Shown here in pieces: positions 1 through 8,880 of a stretch of 64,000 bases of DNA. The stretch's first letter is position 1, and each line of letters starts with the position of its first letter. Origin of the DNA: JAAFHB01 sp942493325 (GTDB lineage Bacteria; Bacteroidota; Bacteroidia; Bacteroidales; Prolixibacteraceae); NCBI GenBank assembly GCA_942493325.1, contig OW818689.1, positions 5,208,001 through 5,272,000 on the forward strand. The letters are read 5' to 3'. A program made the position numbers and the translations under genes. The notes under the pieces are model-generated. The model did no database searches. It was given only the letters and a program-made list of their open reading frames with translations, and had not been told where the DNA came from.

Positions 1-242
1 CCGGTTTCAGAATATAACACCTTCGCTTTGGTTTCGTATGTTTTCGGTTTTTGTACACGCTGGGGCAAATTAATCCATTCTGCATTTTCCCAGGCAGGAG
101 CACTGCCATCGCCGGTAATTTCGAAATCGGCGATTTTTTTCACCGTCAATGTACCGGTATCTGTACTTTTAGCCAGCAGGCCATTGCAGAATAGTACCAC
201 CAATATGATTGCAGGAATAAACTTTACTGTTAGTTTCTTCAT
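1..242 (-). CDS. Secreted protein with CBM9-like domain (partial)
   Basis: The first 80 codons of a minus-strand gene that continues beyond the left window edge; ATG at 242. It begins with a signal peptide (KK followed by a hydrophobic stretch, ending near LLAKS). The mature part has the pattern FEITGDG-APAWENAEWINL, typical of the start of family 9 carbohydrate-binding-like domains in Bacteroidota secreted proteins, where a small change in side chains follows the two Trp residues. A role in binding or processing carbohydrates outside the cell is inferred. The catalytic part, if any, is outside the window. It is divergent from the broken beta-lactamase gene starting at 391. Confidence 0.6.
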   Translation of the reverse strand, partial: MKKLTVKFIPAIILVVLFCNGLLAKSTDTGTLTVKKIADFEITGDGSAPAWENAEWINLPQRVQKPKTYETKAKVLYSET

Positions 243-390
243 CGGTTTGAGTTTCTGAGTTGATCACATCGGATGAGTCAATTTTGATGGTTTTGGACAC
301 CATTTAAGTAGGGCTAAAGTATAAATTCATTCTATGATGAAACTAAAATGCAAGAAAAAAATTTCATTTAATTTCAAAAACTATTGAAAA

Positions 391-765
391 ATGAATAAAA
401 CCCCTTTTTCCCTTAAATTCACAGCAATAAAATTAGGTTTGGAAAGCGTATGCGGCGGTAATGGGGTGAAAAGGGTTGTTGTACTTAGGGAGGGCAAAAC
501 GGTTTTTGAGGGTGCTGAAAGTGAAATGGCACAGGGAATCTGGTCTTGCACCAAATCGTTTTCCAGCACTGTTTTAGGGCTGTTGATTGCCGAGGGTAAA
601 TGTTCCCTCGACAGTAAAGTATGCGATTTCCTTCCCGAACTTAAAGAACATTACCCCGATTTAACTTTTCGTCATTTTGCCACCATGACTTCAGGTTACC
701 GGGGGATAACAATAAAATATCCCGCTGAACATACAGAACAGCGGGATAATTTCATAACCATGTAG
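391..765 (+). pseudogene. Truncated serine beta-lactamase-like hydrolase
   Basis: 124 codons resembling the N-terminal third of class C beta-lactamase/penicillin-binding-like serine hydrolases. The SxxK motif is visible as S52-C-T-K55 in the context GIWSCTKSFSS, followed by LGLLIAEGKCSLDSKVCDFLPEL and the TMTSGYRG block normal for the family. Homology then stops near residue 106, and the frame runs into an inverted repeat (718-748) and a stop. Family members are usually 350 residues or more, so the YxN and KTG parts are missing. There is no signal peptide. The fragment is probably the remnant of a deletion that joined it to the end of the SusCD operon. A functional product is unlikely. Confidence 0.6.
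718..748 (-). terminator. Hairpin terminator of the SusC/SusD/DUF3823 operon
   Basis: Perfect 10-bp inverted repeat: TATCCCGCTG at 718-727 and its complement at 739-748, with an 11-nt loop. On the minus strand the hairpin is followed by ATTTTATT, a U-rich tail. It lies 155 bp downstream of the DUF3823 stop codon on that strand, so it fits as terminator of the 6809-to-903 operon. On the plus strand it falls inside the tail of the broken beta-lactamase frame. Confidence 0.6.
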
Positions 766-902
766 CCAAAATTTAATAGTCCAATTTTCTTCCTTCTTTC
801 CCGATACTCAACAGAATACCAGACTGATACAATATTTATCGCCGGGTCAGGGAGTTTCAGATAGAATAGATAAAATATTCAATATGTGTCCATAATACTT
901 GA

Positions 903-1697
903 TTATGGTACGACAACCTTCACAATCGGCGAATAGTTAAATCTGCGACTTAAAGCGTTTACACAAGCCCCTACACGCACATAATAGGTATAACCTGGTT
1001 TCACAGGAAGAGGACCCATGGTATAGGGTATCTTTTCGCTGTTAGCAGGCAGGGATCTTGCTGTCAATTCTGCAGCCCAACTTCTATTGATGGATCTTCT
1101 GGCACTGGGAGTCGTACTGGTACTCTGTTGCGTAGTAGTGTATTCACCGATGCTAATATTATTTGAGTTTCCACAAAATGTAGTAAGACTTAAGAAAGGC
1201 CTAACCTCATAAAGATTGGGAAGTCCCGTAATAACAGGAGCTTTCACATTGCAGGTAAACGTCAAAGTTGGAGCCAAAGCTGTTCCTCCCAATGTTGCAA
1301 TGGCATCCACTACCTGCAAATAAGGCTTAACCGTGAAATCCTGTGGTGTCTGTTTGTTCAGGACTACACCCTTTATCGTATCAGCGGGCCAAAAAGGTCC
1401 ATCATAGGGAAGCATGTTATAAGTCCCGGGAAACAGTTTCGTATTATTATACACACCGTCCCTCATAACTGCCAGGGATTGATATATGGCAACAGCTCCG
1501 GGGTTCATTTTTTCCCAGGTCTTGTCCCATACACGAATTTGCCAGTCGTTATTGTCCATCATCAAATTCGTCCCCGTATATGAATCGATCACATTTCCAT
1601 ATAACCGCGAACCCGGTTCGTCCCAGTTATCGATTTTCTGGCATGAAGCTAAAGACAACAGGGCTGCTCCAAACATTAAATATAATAAATTTTTCAT
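903..1697 (-). CDS. DUF3823-type lipoprotein of a SusCD locus
   Basis: 264 residues with a lipoprotein signal peptide (LLSLASC, lipid-modified Cys at 19) and then DNWDEPGSRLYGNVIDS, the usual opening of DUF3823 proteins found behind SusC/SusD pairs in Bacteroidota. Such proteins are thought to be surface-exposed glycan-binding accessories of the SusCD complex; that role is inferred from position. The gene starts 24 bp after the SusD stop, is the last gene of the operon, and a hairpin terminator follows. Confidence 0.8.
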   Translation of the reverse strand: MKNLLYLMFGAALLSLASCQKIDNWDEPGSRLYGNVIDSYTGTNLMMDNNDWQIRVWDKTWEKMNPGAVAIYQSLAVMRDGVYNNTKLFPGTYNMLPYDGPFWPADTIKGVVLNKQTPQDFTVKPYLQVVDAIATLGGTALAPTLTFTCNVKAPVITGLPNLYEVRPFLSLTTFCGNSNNISIGEYTTTQQSTSTTPSARRSINRSWAAELTARSLPANSEKIPYTMGPLPVKPGYTYYVRVGACVNALSRRFNYSPIVKVVVP

Positions 1698-1721
1698 ATT
1701 TATTTTGTGTCAATGGTTAAA

Positions 1722-3623
1722 TTAATAAAGCGGATTCTGAGGTAACAAATTCGTGTTCTTGTTAATTTCTCCCTGTGGAATCTTTTCATACGCCGCACGT
1801 TTTGGAGCTGTAATGCTACGGTTTGGCCTGTTCACCTCATCAAGGTAGATATACTTGCCTTCATCGAAAACATAATAACAGGTCAGCGCCCTCGCATAAC
1901 GCAGGTTTAACACCTGGTCAGCAATTCTCCAGGTTTTGAGGTCCCACCAATAATGGTTCTCAGTGTAAAGTTCGCGGGTACGTTCATCGCGGATAAACTG
2001 CAGGCTTGCCTCGATCGGGTAACCGTAGGTGTTGCTCACGGCTTGATTAAGGGCAGGGCGTGTTACCTGGCAACCGGCACGTACACGGATCGCTTCGACG
2101 TAATCCATTGCTTCTGTCCTTTTGCCCATTTCGTAGGCCGCTTCCGCTGTATTCAAATAGATTTCACCTAACCGGAACACAATCCATGACTGGTTCGACT
2201 TGTTCACGTTTGCTAAGGCTGCAGGCCTGGTTACATCAACGTATTTACGTATAAAAGCGCCCATCATGGCATTGTTTTCCTCGCCCCTGCCACTGAACAT
2301 CCCATGATTGCCGGTGACAAGAACACCTTGATATTTATCGCCCTTATTACCTAAAATACGGTTTGACGCAGCGTTGACAGGTGCGGCGTTACTACCACTT
2401 TGCGCATCTGATGCCGGCCCGGTAAATTTAACGTAAATGCCCCGCTGGATATCAAAAGTTTTTCCGCGAAGCTCATCGCCATCAAAATAGCAGGTGCCCT
2501 GCAAACGGGGTTCCATCCCATTTTTAATGTCACTGCGCTTGTTGAAACGGACAGGTTTCCCTTGTGCATCGGTGAGGGAGGGGAAGTCGTACATCTGCAT
2601 TATTTCAAGTACAGGACCACCTTCGACGCCGACAAAAGAGGAGAAATCGGGGTTAGGGCACATCAGCGCATCATAACAATGGCCAAAAGTCTGCCCGTCA
2701 TAACCTTTGCTAAACATCGTCTCGGGAGATGATTTATCCAAAAACAGGTTTGCAAAATTGGTCGCTTTATCCGGGTAATCTTTCGTATGCAGGGAGTAAG
2801 GTCCCTGTTTGATAAGTGTGCCTGCATCGTATGAATACTGGAAGAATTCACTCGCCTTTGAGGGGTCCATACCTGCAAAACCTCCTTGTACGGCAGCGTC
2901 TGTGCCAAAACCCAGGTACTGGGTATATTTGGCAACCCTGCCTGCATAAAGCATGGAACGCGACATTAAAGCGGCAGCCACGTATTTGTTGGAGCGACCG
3001 GCGACACTGGTTGCCGGCATATTGGCTATGGCAAACTCCAGGTCATCATGGATAAATTTCCAGGTATCGTACTCTGTATTACGCGGTACCTCCAACGCTT
3101 CCTTATCACCGTTCACCGGGTCCTGCACTTCCGTTACAATCGGCACACCCCCGTAACGTTTGGCCATCCCCTCGTAAAAGAAAGCGCGGAGGAAACGGGC
3201 TTCACCCATTAAAGCGTTATAGATAGCAGGATCATATTTGTCCTTATAATTGGGGAAATTATTTATGAAAACGTTCACAATGCGGATGTCGTCGTATGGC
3301 CAGTAACCAAAACCAGCCTCATTCATCGCCGTGTTCCACCCAAAAATTTCACCGCTCATTTGTCCCTGGGCATTTTTATATGCCTGCCAGGAGTTGTTGT
3401 TGCCCGGCATATAACCACCGGAGCTATTTGCGTAATAAATGAAATCTTCTATCGGCAGATGCATATAGAGCTGGATAAAATATTTCTGAACGCCATATGA
3501 AGTACCGAACAGCGCGGGCTCATCCAGAATACCTTTGGGTTTCAACTCCAGGTCATAGCATGAAGAAACAATAAACCCAAAAATTGCCGCAAATAATATA
3601 AGTTTTATTTTCATGATTCTCAT
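1722..3623 (-). CDS. RagB/SusD family outer-membrane nutrient uptake lipoprotein
   Basis: 633 residues, the usual length for large SusD proteins. It has a lipoprotein signal (FGFIVSSC) and a SusD-type N-terminus (CYDLELKPKGILDE), the MGEARFLRAFFYEGMAKRYGG block of the TPR-like core, and the C-terminal SusD block ending in NTNLLPQNPLY. SusD proteins sit on the cell surface as the lid of the SusC channel and bind glycan. ATG codons at 3623 and 3614 are both possible; the second gives a more typical signal peptide. Only 3 nt separate it from the SusC stop, which suggests translational coupling. The substrate cannot be read from the sequence. Confidence 0.93.
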   Translation of the reverse strand: MRIMKIKLILFAAIFGFIVSSCYDLELKPKGILDEPALFGTSYGVQKYFIQLYMHLPIEDFIYYANSSGGYMPGNNNSWQAYKNAQGQMSGEIFGWNTAMNEAGFGYWPYDDIRIVNVFINNFPNYKDKYDPAIYNALMGEARFLRAFFYEGMAKRYGGVPIVTEVQDPVNGDKEALEVPRNTEYDTWKFIHDDLEFAIANMPATSVAGRSNKYVAAALMSRSMLYAGRVAKYTQYLGFGTDAAVQGGFAGMDPSKASEFFQYSYDAGTLIKQGPYSLHTKDYPDKATNFANLFLDKSSPETMFSKGYDGQTFGHCYDALMCPNPDFSSFVGVEGGPVLEIMQMYDFPSLTDAQGKPVRFNKRSDIKNGMEPRLQGTCYFDGDELRGKTFDIQRGIYVKFTGPASDAQSGSNAAPVNAASNRILGNKGDKYQGVLVTGNHGMFSGRGEENNAMMGAFIRKYVDVTRPAALANVNKSNQSWIVFRLGEIYLNTAEAAYEMGKRTEAMDYVEAIRVRAGCQVTRPALNQAVSNTYGYPIEASLQFIRDERTRELYTENHYWWDLKTWRIADQVLNLRYARALTCYYVFDEGKYIYLDEVNRPNRSITAPKRAAYEKIPQGEINKNTNLLPQNPLY

Positions 3624-3626
3624 TTT

Positions 3627-6600
3627 TTAGAATTTAATGTTTGCCCCCATTGTATAGGTTTTATTGACCGGGTAGCTATAGTAATCCACATAGGGAGTAC
3701 TATTGGTTATCGGATCAGCACCCGCACGTTCCGGGTCTGCATTCTTCAAACCGGTAAACGTTAAGAGGTTATAGCCACTCAGGTAAACCCTTACACTCTT
3801 TATCCCTGCTTTTGACAATAAATTTTTTGGTAAGGTATAACCCAGTTCCAAAGTTTTCAGACGCATGTAGGAAGCATTTTGAACAAGGTTTGAACCCGTA
3901 CGACGACCGTCATGGCCGGTAACGGGAAAATAACCCGGTATCCATTTGGTTGCGGTGCTGAAATAGTCGGCACTGGTGTCAGCCGGACGCCACCTGTTCA
4001 TAAAGTATGACAGGGTATTTTGTCCGCCGAAAGACAAAGGAGAAACAAGCAGCTCACCATATTGGACGTAAACCCCGTATGCTCCCTGGAAATTCATTGC
4101 CAAATCAAAGTTCTTCCATGAACCACCTGTATTAATCCCATAGTTAAACAAGGGAAGGCCGTTCGTAGCGATCGGGTGGGTATCATTATTGTCAACTACT
4201 CCATCCCCGTTCCAGTCATTATTGATCCAGTCGCCCGGTGTTGTGCCCTGTCCCATAGGAAGGGTATAGTTCCGGATTTCCTCCATGCTTGTAAACATGT
4301 GTTGTGATTCGTTGCCCCACCAGATATTGTTCCAACGGCCGCTGGTACGGTAGCGCCAATAGTCGTACTGGTTGTTGGCAACCCCTTCAAGCCAATTGGT
4401 ACGCATACTCCTTGTTCCGGATATCTGTGGGCTTATAAAATAGGAGATATCTCTGAATTTATTTCGGTAATTAAGGGATAATTCCCATCCGAAATTACGA
4501 TCGGCATTCAGGTTTTCCTGGGGCAGTTTAGCTCCCACGGTACCGGGAACTATTTCGGCGCTGGTTGCGAGCAAACCTTTACGGTCGCGTTTGTAAAGTT
4601 CAAAAGTACCGCTCAATTTATTATCCAATATTCCAAAATCCAAAGCTAAGTTGTACATCCTGATCTGGTACCAGGTCAGGTTCGGGTTGGGAATAGCCTG
4701 CGGTTGAAGACCCCCGTTCAACACATTGTTAAATACCCATCCAATACTATTCGTTAAGCCGTAGCCTAAAGTTGGAGGATAGTTGCTTGCCGAAGCGTCG
4801 TCGCCCATTTCGCCGTAAGAAGCCCGAAGTTTTAAATTACTGATAATAGGATAGTTGTCTTTTATGAAACTTTCCTCACTGAGACGCCACCCTGCTGAAA
4901 TTGACGGGAAGAATCCCCAGCGGCTGCCTTCCGGGAACCGGGAAGAACCATCGTAACGGAATTTGAAATCAAACAGGTATTTTCCGCTGTAATCGTAGGT
5001 CAACGAACCAATCACAGACTGGCTCAGGCGGTCACCGGGAAGACCACCGAGTGCTCTTTGGTTTAGGTCTTCACCGGCAAACAGGTACTCGGAAGCAATC
5101 AGTAACTCGCGGTAAGCGCTAAAATTGTCCCAGGTACTGTAGGCTTCTTCGAAAATAATAAAGCTGTTGAAGTTATGTTTGTCAAACCTGTTATTATAGT
5201 GCAATCCCAATTGCATATCGGTATCGACGTTATAATTGGCACTTCGCTGAATACTGGAAGGAGCATTTTTAGGAGCGATTGTATATACCTGCGTGCCTGG
5301 GTTATATACATAGAGATTATAAGTGCTTTTATACGATGTATTGTCGGGCAGGTAGGTCGCATAGTCGTACGACCCTTTTGCCGACAAGCCTTTTACTCCC
5401 GGTATGTCGTAGGTTAATTGCAATGTACCGTTAAGCCGTCGCGTTTTGTTTATGTTATAACCAACTTTGTCTGAATTGACTTCTGCAACCATGTTATGGC
5501 CGTCGTACAATAGCCCGGCATCGCCATTAAGATACAATGGATTGTCGTTTGCATAGATAGGGGCATCCGGACGCATGAGCCATGTTGCCTTATAGGTCGA
5601 CCAGCCGGTTCCGTTTGGTTGGTTGGTTTTGTCTATGATTGCGCCTATCGTAACCTTAGCTTTCAACCGTTTGGTAATCTCGGCGTCAACAGTCGAACGG
5701 AAGTTCCAACGGTCGGCACTATAGTCGCCGCTGGAGTATGATCCTTCCTGCGTAAAATAAGCAAGGCTCATGAAATAACGTAACTTATCGGTTCCTCCAT
5801 TGATGCTGAGGTTATGCTGTTGCTCCGGCGTGGTTTTATTAAATACGGCGTCCATCCAGTTGTAGGACGGTTTTCCGTCGATGTAGGGCTGCATGTCGGC
5901 CTGAGTGAAAAGCGGGTTCTGGCGTACTAAATAGTTATTGTTGAAGCCTTGGAAGGTTGACTCGTTGCGCAAGGTCATATAATCCACGGCGTTTACCCCT
6001 TTCGGTACATTCAGAAACTGTTGGAAGGAATAGCTACCCGAATAGGAGATATCCACTTTCCCGTTTTGCGCGGTACCGCTCTTGGTCGTGATCAGGATAA
6101 CACCATTCGCTGCACGCAAACCATAGATGGCCGCTGAACCGTCTTTCAATACGGATACACTTTCGATTTCCTGTGGGTCCATACGGGCAAAATAAGCCTG
6201 GTCGCGGGTAACACCGTCAACGACAAACAATGGGGTACCCATACCACGGATGTCGATAATGGAATTGTAATCGCCCGGCGCGGCACTCTTTTGAACGACA
6301 CGTACCCCCGGTAATTTACCGGTCAGCATATTCACCACGTTTTCGTTCTTGGTAACAACAAGCTCTTCGTTTTTAACTGAGGCAACAGATCCTGTTAAAG
6401 TAGCTTTTCTCTGGGTCGAATAACCTACGGCCACAACCTCTTCAATTCCGATCGCGTCTTCTGCCATTATAACATTAATTGTAGTTTTTCCTCCTACTAC
6501 GAATTCCTGTGTTTTCATTCCCACGAATGAGAACACAAGATCCGCATCATCGGGAACCCCGGGAAGAGAATAATTACCGGAGGCATCGGTAATAGTACCA

Positions 6601-6809
6601 TTCGTAGTCCCTTTTACGACTACAGAAACCCCGGGAAGTGAGGCTCCTGAAGCGTCCTCAACTTTGCCGGAAACTGTTTTTGTATTCTGAGAAAAAACAT
6701 CAACATTGATTTGGAAAAGGAAAATCAGTAGTAAAAGTGCCGGTAATTTAAATTTCAATAAAAAGTCATTTCCCCATCGGTAAGACATGGGATATAAGTT
6801 TTTTTTCAT
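3627..6809 (-). CDS. SusC/RagA family TonB-linked outer membrane protein
   Basis: 1060 residues. Signal peptide to about residue 41, then a CarboxypepD_reg-like beta domain (VSGKVEDASGASLPGVSVVVKGT at about 45-67), the TonB-box-like segment EEVVAVGYSTQ, a plug domain with the SusC signature block (VLKDGSAAIYGLRAANGVILITTK), and a 22-strand barrel ending in NIKF. It imports oligosaccharides across the outer membrane with its SusD partner, driven by TonB. It lacks the STN domain found in SusC proteins controlled by anti-sigma factors, so control by the nearby ECF sigma factor through that route is unlikely. Confidence 0.95.
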   Translation of the reverse strand: MKKNLYPMSYRWGNDFLLKFKLPALLLLIFLFQINVDVFSQNTKTVSGKVEDASGASLPGVSVVVKGTTNGTITDASGNYSLPGVPDDADLVFSFVGMKTQEFVVGGKTTINVIMAEDAIGIEEVVAVGYSTQRKATLTGSVASVKNEELVVTKNENVVNMLTGKLPGVRVVQKSAAPGDYNSIIDIRGMGTPLFVVDGVTRDQAYFARMDPQEIESVSVLKDGSAAIYGLRAANGVILITTKSGTAQNGKVDISYSGSYSFQQFLNVPKGVNAVDYMTLRNESTFQGFNNNYLVRQNPLFTQADMQPYIDGKPSYNWMDAVFNKTTPEQQHNLSINGGTDKLRYFMSLAYFTQEGSYSSGDYSADRWNFRSTVDAEITKRLKAKVTIGAIIDKTNQPNGTGWSTYKATWLMRPDAPIYANDNPLYLNGDAGLLYDGHNMVAEVNSDKVGYNINKTRRLNGTLQLTYDIPGVKGLSAKGSYDYATYLPDNTSYKSTYNLYVYNPGTQVYTIAPKNAPSSIQRSANYNVDTDMQLGLHYNNRFDKHNFNSFIIFEEAYSTWDNFSAYRELLIASEYLFAGEDLNQRALGGLPGDRLSQSVIGSLTYDYSGKYLFDFKFRYDGSSRFPEGSRWGFFPSISAGWRLSEESFIKDNYPIISNLKLRASYGEMGDDASASNYPPTLGYGLTNSIGWVFNNVLNGGLQPQAIPNPNLTWYQIRMYNLALDFGILDNKLSGTFELYKRDRKGLLATSAEIVPGTVGAKLPQENLNADRNFGWELSLNYRNKFRDISYFISPQISGTRSMRTNWLEGVANNQYDYWRYRTSGRWNNIWWGNESQHMFTSMEEIRNYTLPMGQGTTPGDWINNDWNGDGVVDNNDTHPIATNGLPLFNYGINTGGSWKNFDLAMNFQGAYGVYVQYGELLVSPLSFGGQNTLSYFMNRWRPADTSADYFSTATKWIPGYFPVTGHDGRRTGSNLVQNASYMRLKTLELGYTLPKNLLSKAGIKSVRVYLSGYNLLTFTGLKNADPERAGADPITNSTPYVDYYSYPVNKTYTMGANIKF

Positions 6810-7216
6810 AATTCAATTATTATTAAGTGAACATTCGTTTTTATAGAGCTTAAGCCTGGTGCTTGGTACCATTCTGCAACTTTTTTCGTTTTATTTACCA
6901 TAGGCCATAATATTTTAAAATTTAATATATTATGTTAATTGCAATACGAATGACGGATGTAAGAGGAATTCTTTTAAGATCTTAAAAAAGTCTTATTGTG
7001 TTTGTTCTAAATTTAATAAAAAAATATTCAATCTAACAATCCATTTGTGATTATTTATCAACTATTTGATGTTTATAGTCAGATTCTATTTAGAGCGCAA
7101 ATGCATAAATCCGCTTTAACATTGTTTTTAAGATTCTTTAAATCACCTGTGAATTCGAACCTCAAACGCAGACAAACATCAGCCAAAAGGTTATTTCAGC
7201 AATTTCCTGATCCACT
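6810..7216 (-). promoter_or_regulatory. Upstream region of the SusC operon
   Basis: 407 bp without a gene, between the GH28 stop and the SusC start, both on the minus strand. The length suggests a separate promoter for susC-susD. It is AT-rich. No exact TAnnTTTG box was found on the minus strand. The most distinct element is the perfect 16-bp palindrome TTTTAAGATCTTAAAA at 6972-6987, about 165 bp upstream of the SusC start, which could be an operator or a small terminator arm. Confidence 0.4.
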
Positions 7217-8836
7217 TTATTTGTGAATATTTGAAATTAATTTAATTCTTGTGTGGGAATCTTTTTCTGTAATTTTTTCAAAATTCGAAAAATCATTATT
7301 GAGCAGTTTAATATTTTTTGAATTTGTACAAACTGAAACAAATACCGGATGCTTGGTCCATCCTGAAGTTTCTGAAATTAAAATATCATTACCTTCAATG
7401 ATCTCAATTATTGGAACTTTTAAACCAGGATTATCTGCCTTAAAATTGGTAATTCTGATACCGGAAACTTTGTCCATACGTATTACACTCCGAGCATCAG
7501 GCTGAGATAAAGATAAATGAATATTTTGCATTCTTAAACCTTCAACATGCCTGATAAAGAAACCATACGCTGGCAAATAATGACCAAACATTCTATTCTC
7601 AGGATATCCTTTTTCGTTTTCCGGTACAACATATTTATAATGCTTTTCAGTCCCTCCTCCCTGATATGTAATATTAATATTGGAAATATCTATATTTTGT
7701 ATTTTATGACCAGGATACCCAGTGATACTACTTGAAATTAAACTTGCATTCCGAGCAATTATATTATTGATTTGTATATTTTTCAACTGGCCGGGAACAT
7801 CATTGTACCGATTTCTATCGCCCAATTTTATAAAGATTGGCGTTTGAACACCATCCATTATTATATCTGAAATTTTGACCTGATCCATAATTCCACCATC
7901 AACCATTTCAAGAGCAATACCTGAAATTACTGTGTTGCCTGAATCGATTCCTTCAATATGCTTATGCCAAAGCCTTAAATTATCCTCTATAGGGCGCTTG
8001 ATAATGCAATTGGTTACCGAAATATTTTTGAAACCTCCATGAGAAGCTGTGCCAAATTTTATAGCGTTACAATTGGATGCCAAAATACAATTGGTAACTG
8101 TAATGTTCTCGCATGGCCGCTCATGAATATGACTTTTAAAGCAAAGCGCATCATCATCACTTTCGATAATACAATTGGAAACAACCACATTCTTACTGTC
8201 GATATCTATACCATCATTATTATGATTGCCGTAGCTGTAAATTTTCACTCCATTAATCCTCACATAATTACATGCAAGATAATCTGAAACCCAAAATGCG
8301 GAATTGGTTAATGTAACACCATCAACTAAAACTTCCTGGCAATCTACAAAATATATAATTTTTGGTCGTCCTTCTGCATTGTCGCCCCTTTTCCATACAG
8401 AGGAATTTCCAAGACCATTGATAGTTCCTTTCCCGGTAACAGAAATATTCTTTTTACCATTGGCATAAATCAGGGCTTTGGCAGTCCCTGATTTTACTTT
8501 TAATTCATTTTCAGGATAATCCATAGGATTTGTGCTTCCGAACAGAATCGAGCCAGGTTCAAAATGTAATTCTATATTATCTTTTAAATATAAAGTTCCG
8601 GTCAAAAATTTTCCTGTTGGGATAACAACAGTTCCACCTCCTTCTCTATAAAGCTGATCAATTGCAGATTGAATGATTTGAGTATTTAAAGTAACGCTGT
8701 CTGATTTGGCCCCCAATGACAAAATATCAATTTTCCGCGCCAGGCAATTGATGTTGCCAACAAATAAAAACAGTGACCAAAATACGAATGCAGAATGGAT
8801 GGCTAAACTTTTTCTAACAAAATTACTTTTTCTCAT
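7217..8836 (-). CDS. Glycoside hydrolase family 28 (polygalacturonase-like)
   Basis: About 539 residues from ATG 8836 (an upstream GTG at 8857 is less likely). Signal peptide, then a right-handed beta-helix protein opening with DILSLGAKSDSVTLNTQIIQSAID, the usual start of GH28/pectate-lyase-superfamily enzymes. GH28 motifs are recognisable: HNNDGIDIDS, then SDDDALCFKS (paired Asp), then GTASHGG (conserved His). The family cleaves galacturonan or related pectic chains by inverting hydrolysis. It is the second gene after the lipoprotein starting at 10674, only about 45 bp apart from it, so the two are probably co-transcribed. Together with the sulfatase at 14354 it suggests a uronate-containing glycan, possibly sulfated; that is inference. 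Confidence 0.88.
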   Translation of the reverse strand: MRKSNFVRKSLAIHSAFVFWSLFLFVGNINCLARKIDILSLGAKSDSVTLNTQIIQSAIDQLYREGGGTVVIPTGKFLTGTLYLKDNIELHFEPGSILFGSTNPMDYPENELKVKSGTAKALIYANGKKNISVTGKGTINGLGNSSVWKRGDNAEGRPKIIYFVDCQEVLVDGVTLTNSAFWVSDYLACNYVRINGVKIYSYGNHNNDGIDIDSKNVVVSNCIIESDDDALCFKSHIHERPCENITVTNCILASNCNAIKFGTASHGGFKNISVTNCIIKRPIEDNLRLWHKHIEGIDSGNTVISGIALEMVDGGIMDQVKISDIIMDGVQTPIFIKLGDRNRYNDVPGQLKNIQINNIIARNASLISSSITGYPGHKIQNIDISNINITYQGGGTEKHYKYVVPENEKGYPENRMFGHYLPAYGFFIRHVEGLRMQNIHLSLSQPDARSVIRMDKVSGIRITNFKADNPGLKVPIIEIIEGNDILISETSGWTKHPVFVSVCTNSKNIKLLNNDFSNFEKITEKDSHTRIKLISNIHK

Positions 8837-8880
8837 TTGGATAGTAAAAACTTTCACAATTTAAAGGATCCTGGATTTAG

